Assembly (NCBI RefSeq): GCF_900116045.1
Contig: NZ_LT630450.1
Location: 2,504,501-2,568,500, forward strand
Reading direction: 5' to 3'
DNA: 64,000 nucleotides
Source of the DNA: Desulfovibrio piger
GTDB taxonomy: Bacteria > Desulfobacterota > Desulfovibrionia > Desulfovibrionales > Desulfovibrionaceae
The notes below the pieces were generated by a model. The model worked only from the letters and a program-made list of their open reading frames with translations, had not been told where the DNA came from and made no database searches. The first letter of the stretch is position 1; each line of letters begins with the position of its first letter. Made by a program: the position numbers and the translations under genes. Below, one piece after another: positions 18,863 through 27,043 of this stretch.

Positions 18863-18939
18863 AAAACGTGCTGCTTTCATGCAGCTATCTGGCGGGCACC
18901 GCCCCTGTCGCCACGGGCTCATGCCCTTATTATTTTATT

Positions 18940-19016
18940 TGGTAGGAACGAGCAGACTTGAACTGCTGACCCCTTCCGTGTCAAGGAAGTGCTCTAGCCA
19001 CCTGAGCTACGCTCCT
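18940..19016 (-). tRNA. tRNA-Val (anticodon GAC)
   Basis: Read on the minus strand. A 7-bp acceptor stem AGGAGCG/CGTTCCT (one G-T pair) holds a D arm beginning TAGCTCAG. The anticodon stem CTTCC/GGAAG has loop TTGACAC, giving anticodon GAC for GUC valine codons. The T stem AGCAG/CTGCT has loop TTCAAGT. Discriminator A and an encoded CCA complete the 77-nt gene. Confidence 0.93.
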
Positions 19017-19035
19017 ACTCCAAGAGGCGAAGTCT

Positions 19036-19064
19036 TATCTAGCGAAAACCACCTTGCGAGTCAA
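19036..19064 (-). promoter_or_regulatory. Sigma-70-type promoter of tRNA-Val
   Basis: On the minus strand TTGACT and TAGATA hexamers are separated by exactly 17 nt, ending 19 nt before the tRNA 5' end. Confidence 0.8.
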
Positions 19065-19232
19065 CAACTTTTTGGGGATTTTTTTTATTTTTGTCTTTTC
19101 AGGTGGTTATGGACGCACTGCGGCCCCTGTGCCTGAGCGTTTTGCGGCATGGGCGTCACAGGCGGCCGTCCGCCCCGGCACAACAGGGGCAAAGGAAGGC
19201 ATGTCCGGCAGAAAGTTTTTCCCCGGCCCTCC

Positions 19233-20585
19233 TCACATCCCGGCCGTCAGCAGCCCCTGTTCCGCGCGCCAGCTGGCGAAGCGCTCGCGCGCCCGGGCCG
19301 AGTAGAGGGCCTTGCGGTCCTTCTTTCTGGCCTTCTCGTCCAGCTCCGGCATGAGGCCGAAATGGGCGTTGGAGGGCTGGAAGTGCTTCGCCGGGGTGCG
19401 CAGGTGGTTGAGCAGGGCGCCCAGCGCGCATTCCAGCGGCGGCAGGGCCAGCTCCCGCCCCCGGGCGCGCGCGGCCAGCAGCATGCCCAGCCACATGCCG
19501 CAGGCGGCGGATTCCAGATAGCCTTCCACGCCGGTGATCTGCCCGGCCAGGAACACCCGGGGCCGCGCCCTGAGCGAAAGGTCGGCGTTCAGGGCCACGG
19601 GCGCGTTCACATAGGTGTTGCGGTGCATGCTGCCGAAGCGGGCGAATTCCGCCTTCTCCAGACCGGGCACCATGCGGAACACCCGTGCCTGCTCGCCATA
19701 GGTCAGCTTGGTCTGGCAGCCCACCAGGTTGCAGGTCTCGCCGTTGAGGGTCTCGGCCCGCAGCTGCAGGATGGCCCAGGGGCGGCGGCCGGTGCGCGGG
19801 TCCACGAAGCCCACGGGCTTCAGCGGCCCGAAGGTCAGGGTGCGCGGGCCGCGCTCGGCCAGGGCCTCCACCGGCATGCAGCCTTCGAAATGCTTTTCCT
19901 TCTCGAAGTCCCGTGCGCCCACCTTCTGCGCTTCCAGCAGGGCGTTATAGAAGGCCTCGTATTCTTCCCTGTTCATGGGGCAGTTGAGATAGTCGCCGCC
20001 CGTCTCGCCCTTTTCCTGCCCGTAGCGCGAGGCACGGAACACGATGTCCCTGTTCAGGGAATGCGTCCAGACGATGGGCGCGATGGCATCATAAAAATAG
20101 CAGTGGTCGCCGCCCACCACCCCGGCCAGCGAGGCGGAGAGGTTTTCCGAGGCCAGGGGCCCGGCCGCCAGCACCACGGTCCCGAAGCCGTCCAGCGCGG
20201 GATCGTCCAGGGAGGTGATCTGCCGGTGGACCAGCGTGATGCCGGGCGTGGACAGGATGCGCCGCGTCATGGCCGCCGAGAAGGCCTCGCGGTCCACGGC
20301 CAGGGCCTTGCCCGCGGGCACGCGGTGGGCGTCGGCCAGCTCCATGAAGTCGCTGCCCAGTTCGCGCATCTCGGCCTTGAGCAGGCCGATGCCGGAGGTC
20401 AGCTCGTCCGAGCGCAGGGAATTGGAGCAGACCAGCTCCGCCAGCCCGTCACTGACATGGGCCGGGGAACGGAACGCCGGCTTCTGTTCGAACAGGGTCA
20501 CCTGCAGGCCTGCCCGCGCCAGGCGCAGGGCGCATTCGCAACCGGCCAGGCCGCCACCAATAACCGCATAGCTGTGTTCAGTCAC
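19233..20585 (-). CDS. trmFO: Folate-dependent tRNA (uracil-54-C5) methyltransferase TrmFO
   Basis: 450 residues from a GTG start at 20585, chosen because AAAGGAG lies 5 nt upstream and the protein begins VTEHSYAVIGGGLAGCECAL, the FAD-binding GxGxxG motif of the family. TrmFO makes ribothymidine-54 in the T loop of tRNAs with methylene-tetrahydrofolate and FAD. Family segments include VCSNSLRSDELTSGIGLLKAEMR, YFYDAIAPIV, ASRYGQEKG, YLNCPMN and GQITGVEGYLESAACG. An upstream in-frame extension is an artefact. It diverges from dut. Confidence 0.96.
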   Translation of the reverse strand: MTEHSYAVIGGGLAGCECALRLARAGLQVTLFEQKPAFRSPAHVSDGLAELVCSNSLRSDELTSGIGLLKAEMRELGSDFMELADAHRVPAGKALAVDREAFSAAMTRRILSTPGITLVHRQITSLDDPALDGFGTVVLAAGPLASENLSASLAGVVGGDHCYFYDAIAPIVWTHSLNRDIVFRASRYGQEKGETGGDYLNCPMNREEYEAFYNALLEAQKVGARDFEKEKHFEGCMPVEALAERGPRTLTFGPLKPVGFVDPRTGRRPWAILQLRAETLNGETCNLVGCQTKLTYGEQARVFRMVPGLEKAEFARFGSMHRNTYVNAPVALNADLSLRARPRVFLAGQITGVEGYLESAACGMWLGMLLAARARGRELALPPLECALGALLNHLRTPAKHFQPSNAHFGLMPELDEKARKKDRKALYSARARERFASWRAEQGLLTAGM

Positions 20586-21005
20586 GCCATCTCCTTTTGT
20601 TGGCCGCATCTTTGCCTGATACGGGCCGGGAAGGCAAGGGGCCAGGAGCGGAGGGCCCGGGAAGGGAGCGGGGGAAGCCGGCGGGGCGCGGGCCTCCCTT
20701 GCAAGGAAGAAGGCTGGGGGAACACAGGCCGTCACAGGGCATCCGGCAGGGCGGACTGAAAAAAATTTTTTTGCCGGGGCTCCGCCCGGAGCTCTGCCGG
20801 CAATGGTTCCTGAAAATCCCGGCAGGCGGCGTGGTCCGCGCCGTGGGGAGGACATGGACAGGGCGCCGCCAGGGCTGTCCGGGGCCGCCGGCACGGCCTG
20901 TCCGTGAGCGCGGGCACGAAACGGCCGTCCCCGGGACGCGGCCTGCGGGCGTGCGGCGGCCTGCGCCTCTTGCCCGCTGCCCGCATGTGCGCTACATCTC
21001 ACGCC
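20586..21005. other. Divergent intergenic region trmFO/dut
   Basis: 420 nt with no convincing gene. From 20757 to 20812 a run of A7T7 is followed by a GC-rich inverted repeat, TTGCCGG...CCGGCAA enclosing GGGCTCCGCCCGGAGC. It resembles the A5-K-A-T5 patches at 199-232 and 40588-40603. Promoters for trmFO and dut must lie here but are not obvious. Confidence 0.5.
20757..20812. repeat. A/T-run plus GC-hairpin element
   Basis: A TGAAAAAAATTTTTTTGCCGG core is followed by a TTGCCGG...CCGGCAA inverted repeat. Related A5-A/G-A-T5 patches beside GC-rich palindromes occur at 199-232 and 40588-40603, so this may be a dispersed intergenic element of the genome. Confidence 0.4.
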
Positions 21006-21485
21006 ATGAGCACTCTTTCCGTACCCGCCTGCCCCGTGCGCCTCGCTTTCGTGCGCGAAGGGGCCCGTTCCCTGTATGCCGGCCGGCTTGAACCGGCCAC
21101 GGCCTTTTCGGCCGGTATCGACCTGCGCGCCTGTCTGGACGAGGACTGCGTGCGCATCCCTGCCGGGGGCCGCTTCTGCGTGCCCGCGGGCATCAGCGTG
21201 CAGCCCTGCGAGGCCGGTTTTGCGGGCTTCCTCTATTCCCGCAGCGGCCTCGGCGCGCGTGAGGGCCTGACCGTGGCCCAGGGCGTGGGGGTCATCGACC
21301 CCGACTATACGGGCGAGATCCTCGTCATGCTGCTCAACACCTCGGGCGAGGAGCGCGTCCTCAGGCGTGGGGAGCGCATGGCCCAGCTTGTTTTCCAGCC
21401 CTTTGTCCGCCCTGTCTGGCAGGAGGTGGAGAGCCTCTCCGCCACGGAGCGCGGTGCGGGCGGCTTCGGACATACGGGGCGCTAG
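21006..21485 (+). CDS. dut: Deoxyuridine 5'-triphosphate nucleotidohydrolase (dUTPase)
   Basis: 159 residues from the ATG at 21006. It hydrolyses dUTP to dUMP + PPi, keeping uracil out of DNA. All five trimeric-dUTPase motifs are present in order: SAGIDLRA, YSRSGLGAREGL, GVIDPDYTGEI with the catalytic Asp, RGERMAQLVF, and the C-terminal TERGAGGFGHTG arm. The start is picked because upstream residues are Arg/Gly-rich and unlike the family. It is 177 nt ahead of argD on the same strand. Confidence 0.95.
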   Translation: MSTLSVPACPVRLAFVREGARSLYAGRLEPATAFSAGIDLRACLDEDCVRIPAGGRFCVPAGISVQPCEAGFAGFLYSRSGLGAREGLTVAQGVGVIDPDYTGEILVMLLNTSGEERVLRRGERMAQLVFQPFVRPVWQEVESLSATERGAGGFGHTGR

Positions 21486-21662
21486 CCGCCAGAGGGATGC
21501 CGCCGCCCGGGGCCGCGTGCGCCGCGGGCCCAGCCCGCCGGCGGGCCGGAGGCATGTGTTTCCGGCGGCCCTCCCGTTTTTTGCGAAGCCATTTCTGTTT
21601 CATCATTGCCGGGGCGCGTGCCCCGTGGGAGGGCGCAAGGCCTCCCAGCAAAGGAGTTGACC

Positions 21663-22865
21663 ATGTCCGACGCATTTTCCGCCATCAAAGCCCAGGAAGA
21701 AGCACTGCTTTGCCGTTCCTACAGCCGATATCCCGTGGCTGTGGTCCGAGGCAAGGGCTCGCGGTTGTGGGACGTGGACGGCAAGGAATATGTGGACCTG
21801 CTGGCCGGTATCGCGGTGACCGCCCTGGGCCACTGCAACGATGAGGTCTGCGCCGCCCTGGAAGCCCAGGCCCACAAGCTCTGGCACGTCAGCAACCTCT
21901 TCTATCAGGAAGAGCAGCTGGAGCTGGCCCGCCTGCTGCTGGGCACCAGCCATCACGGCAAGGTCTTTTTCTGCAATTCCGGCGCCGAGGCCAACGAGGC
22001 CTGCATCAAGCTGGCCCGCCGCTACATGCGCAAGGTCAAGCAGCGCGACGCCTACGAGATCATCACCCTGGGCGGCTGCTTCCACGGCCGTACCTTCGGC
22101 GCCCTGGCCGCCACGGGCCGCGAGAGCCTGAGCGACGGCTTCACGCCGCTGCCCGACGGCTTCAAGCAGGTGCCCGCCAATGACCTGGCCGCCCTGGAGG
22201 CCGCTATCACGCCCGCCACGGCGGCGGTGCTGCTGGAAGTGGTGCAGGGCGAAGGCGGCATCGTGCCCCTGCCGGGCGATTACCTGCGCGGTGTGGAAGC
22301 CCTGTGCCGCAAGCACGACATCCTCTTCATCTGCGACGAAGTGCAGGCCGGTCTGTGCCGCACCGGTACCTTCTGGGCCTTCCAGCAGCACGGCCTGACC
22401 CCGGACGCCATCAGCATGGCCAAATCCCTGGCCAACGGCCTGCCCATGGGCGCCATGCTGGCCACCGACGAGATGGCCAGGGGCTTCGAGGCGGGCAGCC
22501 ATGCCACCACCTTCGGCGGCGGCGCGCTGGCCTCAGGTGTGGCGGCCAAGTGCGTGGAGATCATGCTCCGCGACAAGCTGGCCGACCGTGCCGCCGTGCT
22601 GGGCAGGCATGTGATGGACCGCGTCCGCGCCATCCAGGACAAGCTGCCCGGTACCGTGCGTGAAGTGCGCGGCCTGGGCCTGATGATCGGCATCGAGCTG
22701 GCCGTGGATGCCGCCGCCGTGTGGCGCGAACTCATCTCCCGCGGCTTCATCTGCAACCTGAGCCACGGCGTGACCCTGCGTCTGCTGCCCGCCCTGACCA
22801 TCGACAAGGCCGACCTCGACGCCTTCATCGACACGCTGGAAGACATCCTGCGCACGGCGAAGTAG
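21663..22865 (+). CDS. argD: Acetylornithine/succinyldiaminopimelate-type aminotransferase (class III)
   Basis: 400 residues from the ATG at 21663, preceded by AAAGGAG. This PLP enzyme converts N-acetylglutamate semialdehyde to N-acetylornithine in arginine synthesis. Visible features are the N-terminal RYPVAVVRGKGSRLWDVDGKEYVDLLAGIAV, CNSGAEANEACIKLARRY, GGCFHGRTFGALAATG, FICDEVQAGLCRTGTFWAFQ (PLP-contacting Asp), SMAKSLANGLPMGAM with the Schiff-base Lys, and HATTFGGGALASGVA. ArgD and related omega-aminotransferases are hard to separate by eye, but length and motifs favour ArgD. Confidence 0.9.
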   Translation: MSDAFSAIKAQEEALLCRSYSRYPVAVVRGKGSRLWDVDGKEYVDLLAGIAVTALGHCNDEVCAALEAQAHKLWHVSNLFYQEEQLELARLLLGTSHHGKVFFCNSGAEANEACIKLARRYMRKVKQRDAYEIITLGGCFHGRTFGALAATGRESLSDGFTPLPDGFKQVPANDLAALEAAITPATAAVLLEVVQGEGGIVPLPGDYLRGVEALCRKHDILFICDEVQAGLCRTGTFWAFQQHGLTPDAISMAKSLANGLPMGAMLATDEMARGFEAGSHATTFGGGALASGVAAKCVEIMLRDKLADRAAVLGRHVMDRVRAIQDKLPGTVREVRGLGLMIGIELAVDAAAVWRELISRGFICNLSHGVTLRLLPALTIDKADLDAFIDTLEDILRTAK

Positions 22866-22890
22866 GCACGCCTTCCCCAGAGACCCTCCG

Positions 22891-22928
22891 GGCCCCCGTG
22901 CCGCCGGCCGGCGCGGGGGCCTCTTTTT
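22891..22928 (+). terminator. Intrinsic terminator of argD
   Basis: A long GC-rich stem, GGCCCCCG...GCGGGGGCC with inner GCCG/CGGC pairing, is followed by CTCTTTTT. It lies 26 nt after the argD stop. Confidence 0.85.
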
Positions 22929-23059
22929 ACCGTCTTTTGGGGGGCGGCCCCATCACGGCCGTCTCGGGGGCCCGCCATCCTGATTTTTTCTTTGGGCCTG
23001 CGGGCGGCCTCTTTACAGGATGGGGCGCCTGTGCTACACAGGCCCGCACCAATCCACTA

Positions 23060-23088
23060 CGGCAATCCCGGCGTATGCGGGATTGCCG
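23060..23088 (+). promoter_or_regulatory. Perfect 11-bp hairpin in the leader of the DksA-like gene
   Basis: CGGCAATCCCG and CGGGATTGCCG are exact inverted repeats around a 7-nt loop. The hairpin ends 22 nt before the start codon and just before the TAAGGAG ribosome site; no T-run follows, so it is not a normal terminator. A possible promoter, TTTACA-17 nt-TACACA at 23013-23041, lies upstream. Confidence 0.55.
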
Positions 23089-23110
23089 CTTGCTTTAAGG
23101 AGACAGATGC

Positions 23111-23329
23111 ATGGATGTTTTTGACCAGGCCACTGAACTTGAACGTCTGGACCGTGAAGCTGCCCTCTCCCGCGCCCGCGCTGCCCTGGATCAGGGCGGT
23201 CCCGACTGGATCGACGGCGTGGCCTGCTGCCGCGAATGCGGTGAGCCCATCCCCCAGAAGCGTCTGGAGGCCCTGCCCGGCGTCGGCCTGTGCCGCGCCT
23301 GCCAGGAAGAACGCGAAAGCGGACGCTAG
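23111..23329 (+). CDS. DksA/TraR-family C4 zinc-finger protein
   Basis: 72 residues. The C-terminal half has the zinc finger C-x2-C (CCRECGEPIPQKRL) and C-x2-C (LCRACQEER) of the TraR/DksA family. The short N-terminus (FDQATELERLDREAALSRARAAL) is a helix like that of phage TraR/YbiI proteins rather than the long coiled coil of DksA. Such proteins can enter the RNA polymerase secondary channel; that role is inferred. TAAGGAG precedes the ATG, and a strong terminator follows the gene, so it is monocistronic. Confidence 0.88.
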   Translation: MDVFDQATELERLDREAALSRARAALDQGGPDWIDGVACCRECGEPIPQKRLEALPGVGLCRACQEERESGR

Positions 23330-23353
23330 CATTTTTTGACAACGGACAACCGG

Positions 23354-23385
23354 AGGCCGGGGCCCTTGAGGCTCCGGCCTTTTTT
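23354..23385 (+). terminator. Intrinsic terminator of the DksA-like gene
   Basis: AGGCCGG-GCC and GGC-CCGGCCT form a strong hairpin followed by six T residues, 24 nt after the stop codon. Confidence 0.88.
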
Positions 23386-23528
23386 GCTGGGCCCTGCCAG
23401 AGGGCGTACCGTACGGAGGCGGGAGGCCTTTCTGACAGGCGCGGCCGTGCCGGTAGCAGCCTGCCGGAGGAAAGGAGACCGTCCTGCTGCTGGGGCAGGC
23501 TGTCCCGGCCCCAGAGCCCGCAGGGCCT

Positions 23529-24035
23529 TCACGGGCGCTGCGGGCAGGGAGCATCCGCAGCACCGGGGCCTGGCGTCTCTGGAGAGCCCTCCACCCGCGG
23601 CCCCTCCCAGCCGCATTCCAGCAGGGCGCATGTCCGGGCCACCAGCGGCGCACAGACGGAGCTGAAAAGCCCCTGTGCACAGGCCCGGGCCAGTCCTTCG
23701 GGGGATGAGATGTCGATACCGAGGATGTCGCGGCAGAGCAGGCTGCCGTGCGCCTGCCGGAACAGCCCTTCGAAGCGGCGGATTTCTCCGGCCAGCCGTT
23801 CCGTACAGGCGGACGCCGTGGCGCTCTCATGCGGTCCGAAGCGCAGGCCGAGGACGAGCATGGCGCCGGTGAAGCAGCCGCAGGTCCCGGCATGGCCCAT
23901 GCCGCTGCCGAAAGCCGCGGCCATGCGCAGGGCCAGGCTGTCGTCGATGCCCAGCCGGGGCGCGAAATGGCGGCATATCTGCTGGCTGCAAGCGATGCAG
24001 GCCGCGAACTGACGTGCGATCTCCTGATGATCCAT
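23529..24035 (-). CDS. C_GCAxxG_C_C family redox-type protein
   Basis: 168 residues. The family signature is visible: early cysteines (CIACSQQIC) followed by the glycine/cysteine segment AAAFGSGMGHAGTCGCFTGAMLVLGL near 38-63, and later cysteines (LLCRDILGIDI, SVCAPLVARTCALLECG). Such small cysteine-rich proteins are thought to be redox-active or metal-binding, but no function is proven. The last 25 residues are Pro/Gly-rich. It lies 51 nt downstream of a PadR regulator on the same strand and is probably its operon partner. Confidence 0.78.
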   Translation of the reverse strand: MDHQEIARQFAACIACSQQICRHFAPRLGIDDSLALRMAAAFGSGMGHAGTCGCFTGAMLVLGLRFGPHESATASACTERLAGEIRRFEGLFRQAHGSLLCRDILGIDISSPEGLARACAQGLFSSVCAPLVARTCALLECGWEGPRVEGSPETPGPGAADAPCPQRP

Positions 24036-24086
24036 GATGCCTCCAAAGTGTTTTCGGACGGCAGGAGGCCCGGGCCTGTGCGGATA

Positions 24087-24479
24087 TCAGGAATGGTCGC
24101 CCCCGACCTTCCCGCGGCGCAGGAAGCTGACGATACAGGCTATGTCTTCCTGATAGCGGTCCAGCGTCCCGGCCCAGGTGGCCAGGCAGGCCTGCCCCCG
24201 TGCCGTCAGGGTGAAACTGCGCTTGCCCACGGTGCGGCCGGGCCCCTGCTCGCCGCTCACAAGGCCGTTGTCCTCCATCTGTTTCAAAAGACGGTACATC
24301 CCGGCCTGGTCCGGCGGGGTGTCGCGCAGGGTGGGAAAGTCCCTGAGCCGCTGCAAGAGCTGGTAGCCATGTTGCGGGCCATCGGCCAGAAGGCCCAGCA
24401 GCAGGGGCAGGACGAAGCGTGGCAGGTGGCAGCCGCTGCACGGGCAGCCGTCAAAAAGGGAACTTTCTTGCACGAACAT
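24087..24479 (-). CDS. PadR-family transcriptional regulator with Cys-rich N-terminus
   Basis: 130 residues. The segment LPRFVLPLLLGLLADGPQHGYQLLQRL is the PadR winged helix N-terminal helix pair, and GMYRLLKQMEDNGLVSGEQGPGRTVGKRSFTLTARGQACLATW is its recognition helix and wing. Ahead of it lies FDGCPCSGCHLP with three close cysteines, which could sense metal or redox state. It diverges from the radical SAM gene with an 80-nt AT-rich gap holding a short dyad, so it probably regulates both sides. Confidence 0.85.
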   Translation of the reverse strand: MFVQESSLFDGCPCSGCHLPRFVLPLLLGLLADGPQHGYQLLQRLRDFPTLRDTPPDQAGMYRLLKQMEDNGLVSGEQGPGRTVGKRSFTLTARGQACLATWAGTLDRYQEDIACIVSFLRRGKVGGDHS

Positions 24480-24487
24480 AATATTGG

Positions 24488-24503
24488 AGTTAGTCTACTA
24501 TAG
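24488..24503. promoter_or_regulatory. Candidate PadR operator
   Basis: TAGT-CT-ACTA dyad at 24491-24500 inside AT-rich DNA between the divergent padR-like and radical SAM starts. Position and symmetry suggest an autoregulatory site; the exact boundaries are uncertain. Confidence 0.4.
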
Positions 24504-24559
24504 GTTGAACATAGGCAGGGAAAAGGTTCCTGTCAAACCATTTCCCGGGAGGTGCTGTC

Positions 24560-25669
24560 ATGACGGGCATCAAGAGAGAGGGGGACGCCCCTGCCGCTGG
24601 CCGGGAGGACGTCCTGCTGCTGGAAAAGGTACGCCGCCGCACACTGGAGGGCAAGTTGCCGGCAAGGGACGATATCCTGACCATGCTGGCCTGGAAGGCG
24701 GACTCGCCGCAGGCGGTCCTGCTGGGAAAGACGGCCCGCCATATGGCGCGCCTGCTGGCAGGCAACAGGGGAAAGGTCTGGGCAGCCATAGGTGTGGACT
24801 GCGTCCCCTGCCCCATGGACTGTGCCTTCTGCGCTTTCGGGCAGAGCCGGGGCATCGTGCGCCGGGCCCGGCGCTGGCGCGGTGAAGAAGTGGTTCGGGC
24901 CGCCGCAGCGTTTGCCGCAGCCGGGGCATCCTGGGTGGTGCTGCGCACGACGGAGGCTTACGGCCTGGAGGCCCTGTGCGGGCTGGCGGCGCGGGTCCGC
25001 AACGTCCTGCCGTCCTCCTGCTGCCTGGTGGCCAATACCCGCCAGCTTGACGGCCCCGGGGCCGCATCCCTGCGGCGGGCCGGCGTGGGACTGCTCTACC
25101 ATGCTTTGCGGCTGGGTGAGGGGCGGGACACGCCCTTTGATCCCCGGGCACGACGGCAGAGCCTGCACAGGATCCATGCGGAGGGACTGGGCCCGGCCCA
25201 TCTTGTGGAACCGGTGGGCAGTGAGCATACCGACGAAGAGATCGCGGACGTACTGCTGGCCGGTCTGGAGTCCGGGACGAAGGTCTGTGGCGTCATGGCC
25301 CGGGTCCCGGTGCCCGGAAGTCCGCTGGCATCCTTCCCGCCGGTGAGCGGTGGGCGGCTGGCGCAGCTGGTGGCGGTGACACGCCTTTGCTGCGGGCCGG
25401 GGACACCGGACATCTGCGTGCATCCGCCCGTGGCGCAGGCGGTGGACTGGGGAGCCAATGTCCTGGTGGTGGAGACCGGTGCCATCCCCCGGGACGAGGA
25501 AGGGGCGGTCCGGGGCCCCTGGCAGGGATTTTCCGTGGCCGAGGCGGCCCGCCTGCTGGCCTCTTGTGGCTATCTGACGGAGGCGGCGCAGGCCCGGCCC
25601 GCCACGTTGCCGGACGATGCCCGCCTGCGGGATGGGGGGCAGCCCGCCCCAGATGCGTGCAGGGCATAA
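24560..25669 (+). CDS. BioB-like radical SAM protein of unknown substrate
   Basis: 369 residues; a GGGAGG site lies 8 nt before the ATG. The 4Fe-4S motif is C-PMD-C-AF-C inside GVDCVPCPMDCAFCAFGQS near 78-96. The barrel resembles biotin synthase and HydE: ASWVVLRTTEAYG strand 2, SLRRAGVGLLYHAL, then HLVEPVGSEHTDEEIADVLLAGLESG and a MARVPVPGSPLA segment like the GTPL turn. BioB's second (2Fe-2S) cluster cysteines are not evident and BioB is normally in a bio operon, so BioB itself is unlikely. The context (divergent PadR and C_GCAxxG protein) suggests a regulated redox or cofactor pathway. Confidence 0.82.
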   Translation: MTGIKREGDAPAAGREDVLLLEKVRRRTLEGKLPARDDILTMLAWKADSPQAVLLGKTARHMARLLAGNRGKVWAAIGVDCVPCPMDCAFCAFGQSRGIVRRARRWRGEEVVRAAAAFAAAGASWVVLRTTEAYGLEALCGLAARVRNVLPSSCCLVANTRQLDGPGAASLRRAGVGLLYHALRLGEGRDTPFDPRARRQSLHRIHAEGLGPAHLVEPVGSEHTDEEIADVLLAGLESGTKVCGVMARVPVPGSPLASFPPVSGGRLAQLVAVTRLCCGPGTPDICVHPPVAQAVDWGANVLVVETGAIPRDEEGAVRGPWQGFSVAEAARLLASCGYLTEAAQARPATLPDDARLRDGGQPAPDACRA

Positions 25670-25699
25670 AAAACGGCGCCCCCGTTCGGGGACGCCGTC
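25668..25699 (-). terminator. Intrinsic terminator of the dfx-rub-roo operon
   Basis: On the minus strand ACGGCG-TCCCC-GAAC-GGGG-GCGCCGT forms a strong stem followed by TTTTTTAT. It lies 25 nt after the roo stop and touches the radical SAM stop codon, so it probably serves both convergent units. Confidence 0.88.
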
Positions 25700-25723
25700 G
25701 CGGGCATGCAGGAAAAGGCGGGC

Positions 25724-26929
25724 CTATTCGCCCTGGCACTTCTTTTTCAGGGCCTCGCCCACGGTCTTGCCCAGCTCCACGCAGGCGCGCAGGGCTTCGT
25801 GGCGCGGGGTCCAGTTGCACTTCACGAAATCGGCGGGCATGTCCATGCCCATGGAAGCCAGCATCTCGTGCAGGACCTTGGCGGATTCACCGGACCAGCC
25901 GTAGGAGCCGAAGGCGCCGCCCACGCGGTTCTGGGGGCGCAGGCCCTTCATGTAGGTCAGGGTGGAGGCCATCAGGGGCATGATGGTGTTGTTGTGGGTG
26001 GGGGAGCCCGCGATCACGGCACCGCAGCTGGCCAGTTCGGTCATCACGTCGCTGTGGTGGTTGCTCTTCACGGACATCAGGCGGGTGGGCACGCCCGCTT
26101 CTTCCAGGCCGCTGCACACGGCATAGGCCATCTTCTCGGTGGAATGCCACATGGTGTCGTAGATCACCATGGCGCGCTGCTGGGGCTTCTGCTCGGCCAG
26201 CTGGCGGTACATGTCCACGATGAACTTCACGGGCTTTTCGCCGCGGTGGATCAGGCCGTGGTCAGGGGCGATCATGTCGATGTCCAGGCTCTCCACGATG
26301 GGCAGGGTCTTCAGCACCTGGGGAGAGTAGGGCAGCACGATGTTGTAGTAGTATTCCTTGATGGCGCGCACGAAGTCGCCCTGGTCGTGCTCATCGGCAT
26401 AGCGGTAGCTGGTGGCGATGTTCTGGCCGAAGGCGTCGTTGCTGATGAGCAGCTTGTCTTCGGGGATGTAGGAGACCATGCTGTCGGGCCAGTGCAGCAT
26501 GCGGGTCTCCTGGAAGATGATGTTGCGCTTGCCGATGTTCAGCTTGTCGCCGCTCTTGACCACTTCGACGGGCCAGTCCTTGCAGTCGAAGTAACCCTGC
26601 ATGGACTTGTAGCCCAGGGTGGAGACGAAGATCTTTTCGGGCTTCACGCGGGCCACCACTTCGGCCAGGCTGCCGGCGTGGTCGGGTTCCATGTGGTTGC
26701 AGACGATGTAGTCGATCTTTTCGGGATCCATGACCTTGGCGATGCGGCACAGCATGCTGCCGGCCCAGCCGGGGTACACGGTATCCATGAGGACGTTCTT
26801 TTCGTCGCGGATCAGGTAGGCATTGTAGGTGGAGCCTTCGGGGGAGCGGGAATAGCCGTGGAAGTCACGGTGATCGTAGTCCACGCAACCGACCCAGAAA
26901 ATATCTTTTTTGATTTCAACGGGCTGCAT
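25724..26929 (-). CDS. roo: Rubredoxin:oxygen oxidoreductase (flavodiiron protein)
   Basis: 401 residues. It reduces O2 to water (or NO to N2O) with electrons from rubredoxin. The N-terminal metallo-beta-lactamase-like domain has the diiron ligands His79, Glu81 and Asp83 (HMEPDH), His146, Asp165 and a His near 224. The C-terminal flavodoxin domain starts near 252 (AMVIYDTMWHSTEKMA, FMN phosphate loop) with SPTHNNTIMP and GSYGWSG. Last gene of a dfx-rub-roo operon in the classic Desulfovibrio arrangement. It ends at a strong terminator. Confidence 0.96.
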   Translation of the reverse strand: MQPVEIKKDIFWVGCVDYDHRDFHGYSRSPEGSTYNAYLIRDEKNVLMDTVYPGWAGSMLCRIAKVMDPEKIDYIVCNHMEPDHAGSLAEVVARVKPEKIFVSTLGYKSMQGYFDCKDWPVEVVKSGDKLNIGKRNIIFQETRMLHWPDSMVSYIPEDKLLISNDAFGQNIATSYRYADEHDQGDFVRAIKEYYYNIVLPYSPQVLKTLPIVESLDIDMIAPDHGLIHRGEKPVKFIVDMYRQLAEQKPQQRAMVIYDTMWHSTEKMAYAVCSGLEEAGVPTRLMSVKSNHHSDVMTELASCGAVIAGSPTHNNTIMPLMASTLTYMKGLRPQNRVGGAFGSYGWSGESAKVLHEMLASMGMDMPADFVKCNWTPRHEALRACVELGKTVGEALKKKCQGE

Positions 26930-27043
26930 GAAAAATCTCCATTGGGGGGATAGTGTTCGCGGTCAGGATGCCCAAAAGGGCATAAACGAGCCTGCCCTGC
27001 CGCAAGGCGGCAGGGCAGGCGGAAAAGGCGGAGGAAACAGGGC

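Noticed and set aside
18863..18939. T-box leader before thrS
   Set aside because: No TGGNACCGCG-like T-box sequence or specifier stem could be found.
20586..21473. N-terminal extension of TrmFO into the dut region
   Set aside because: The family starts at VTEHSYAVIGGG with its own AAAGGAG site; the extension overlaps dut and is low in complexity.
24560..25669. Biotin synthase (BioB)
   Set aside because: Only the CxxxCxxC motif and the barrel are shared; 2Fe-2S ligands are not evident and no bio genes are adjacent.
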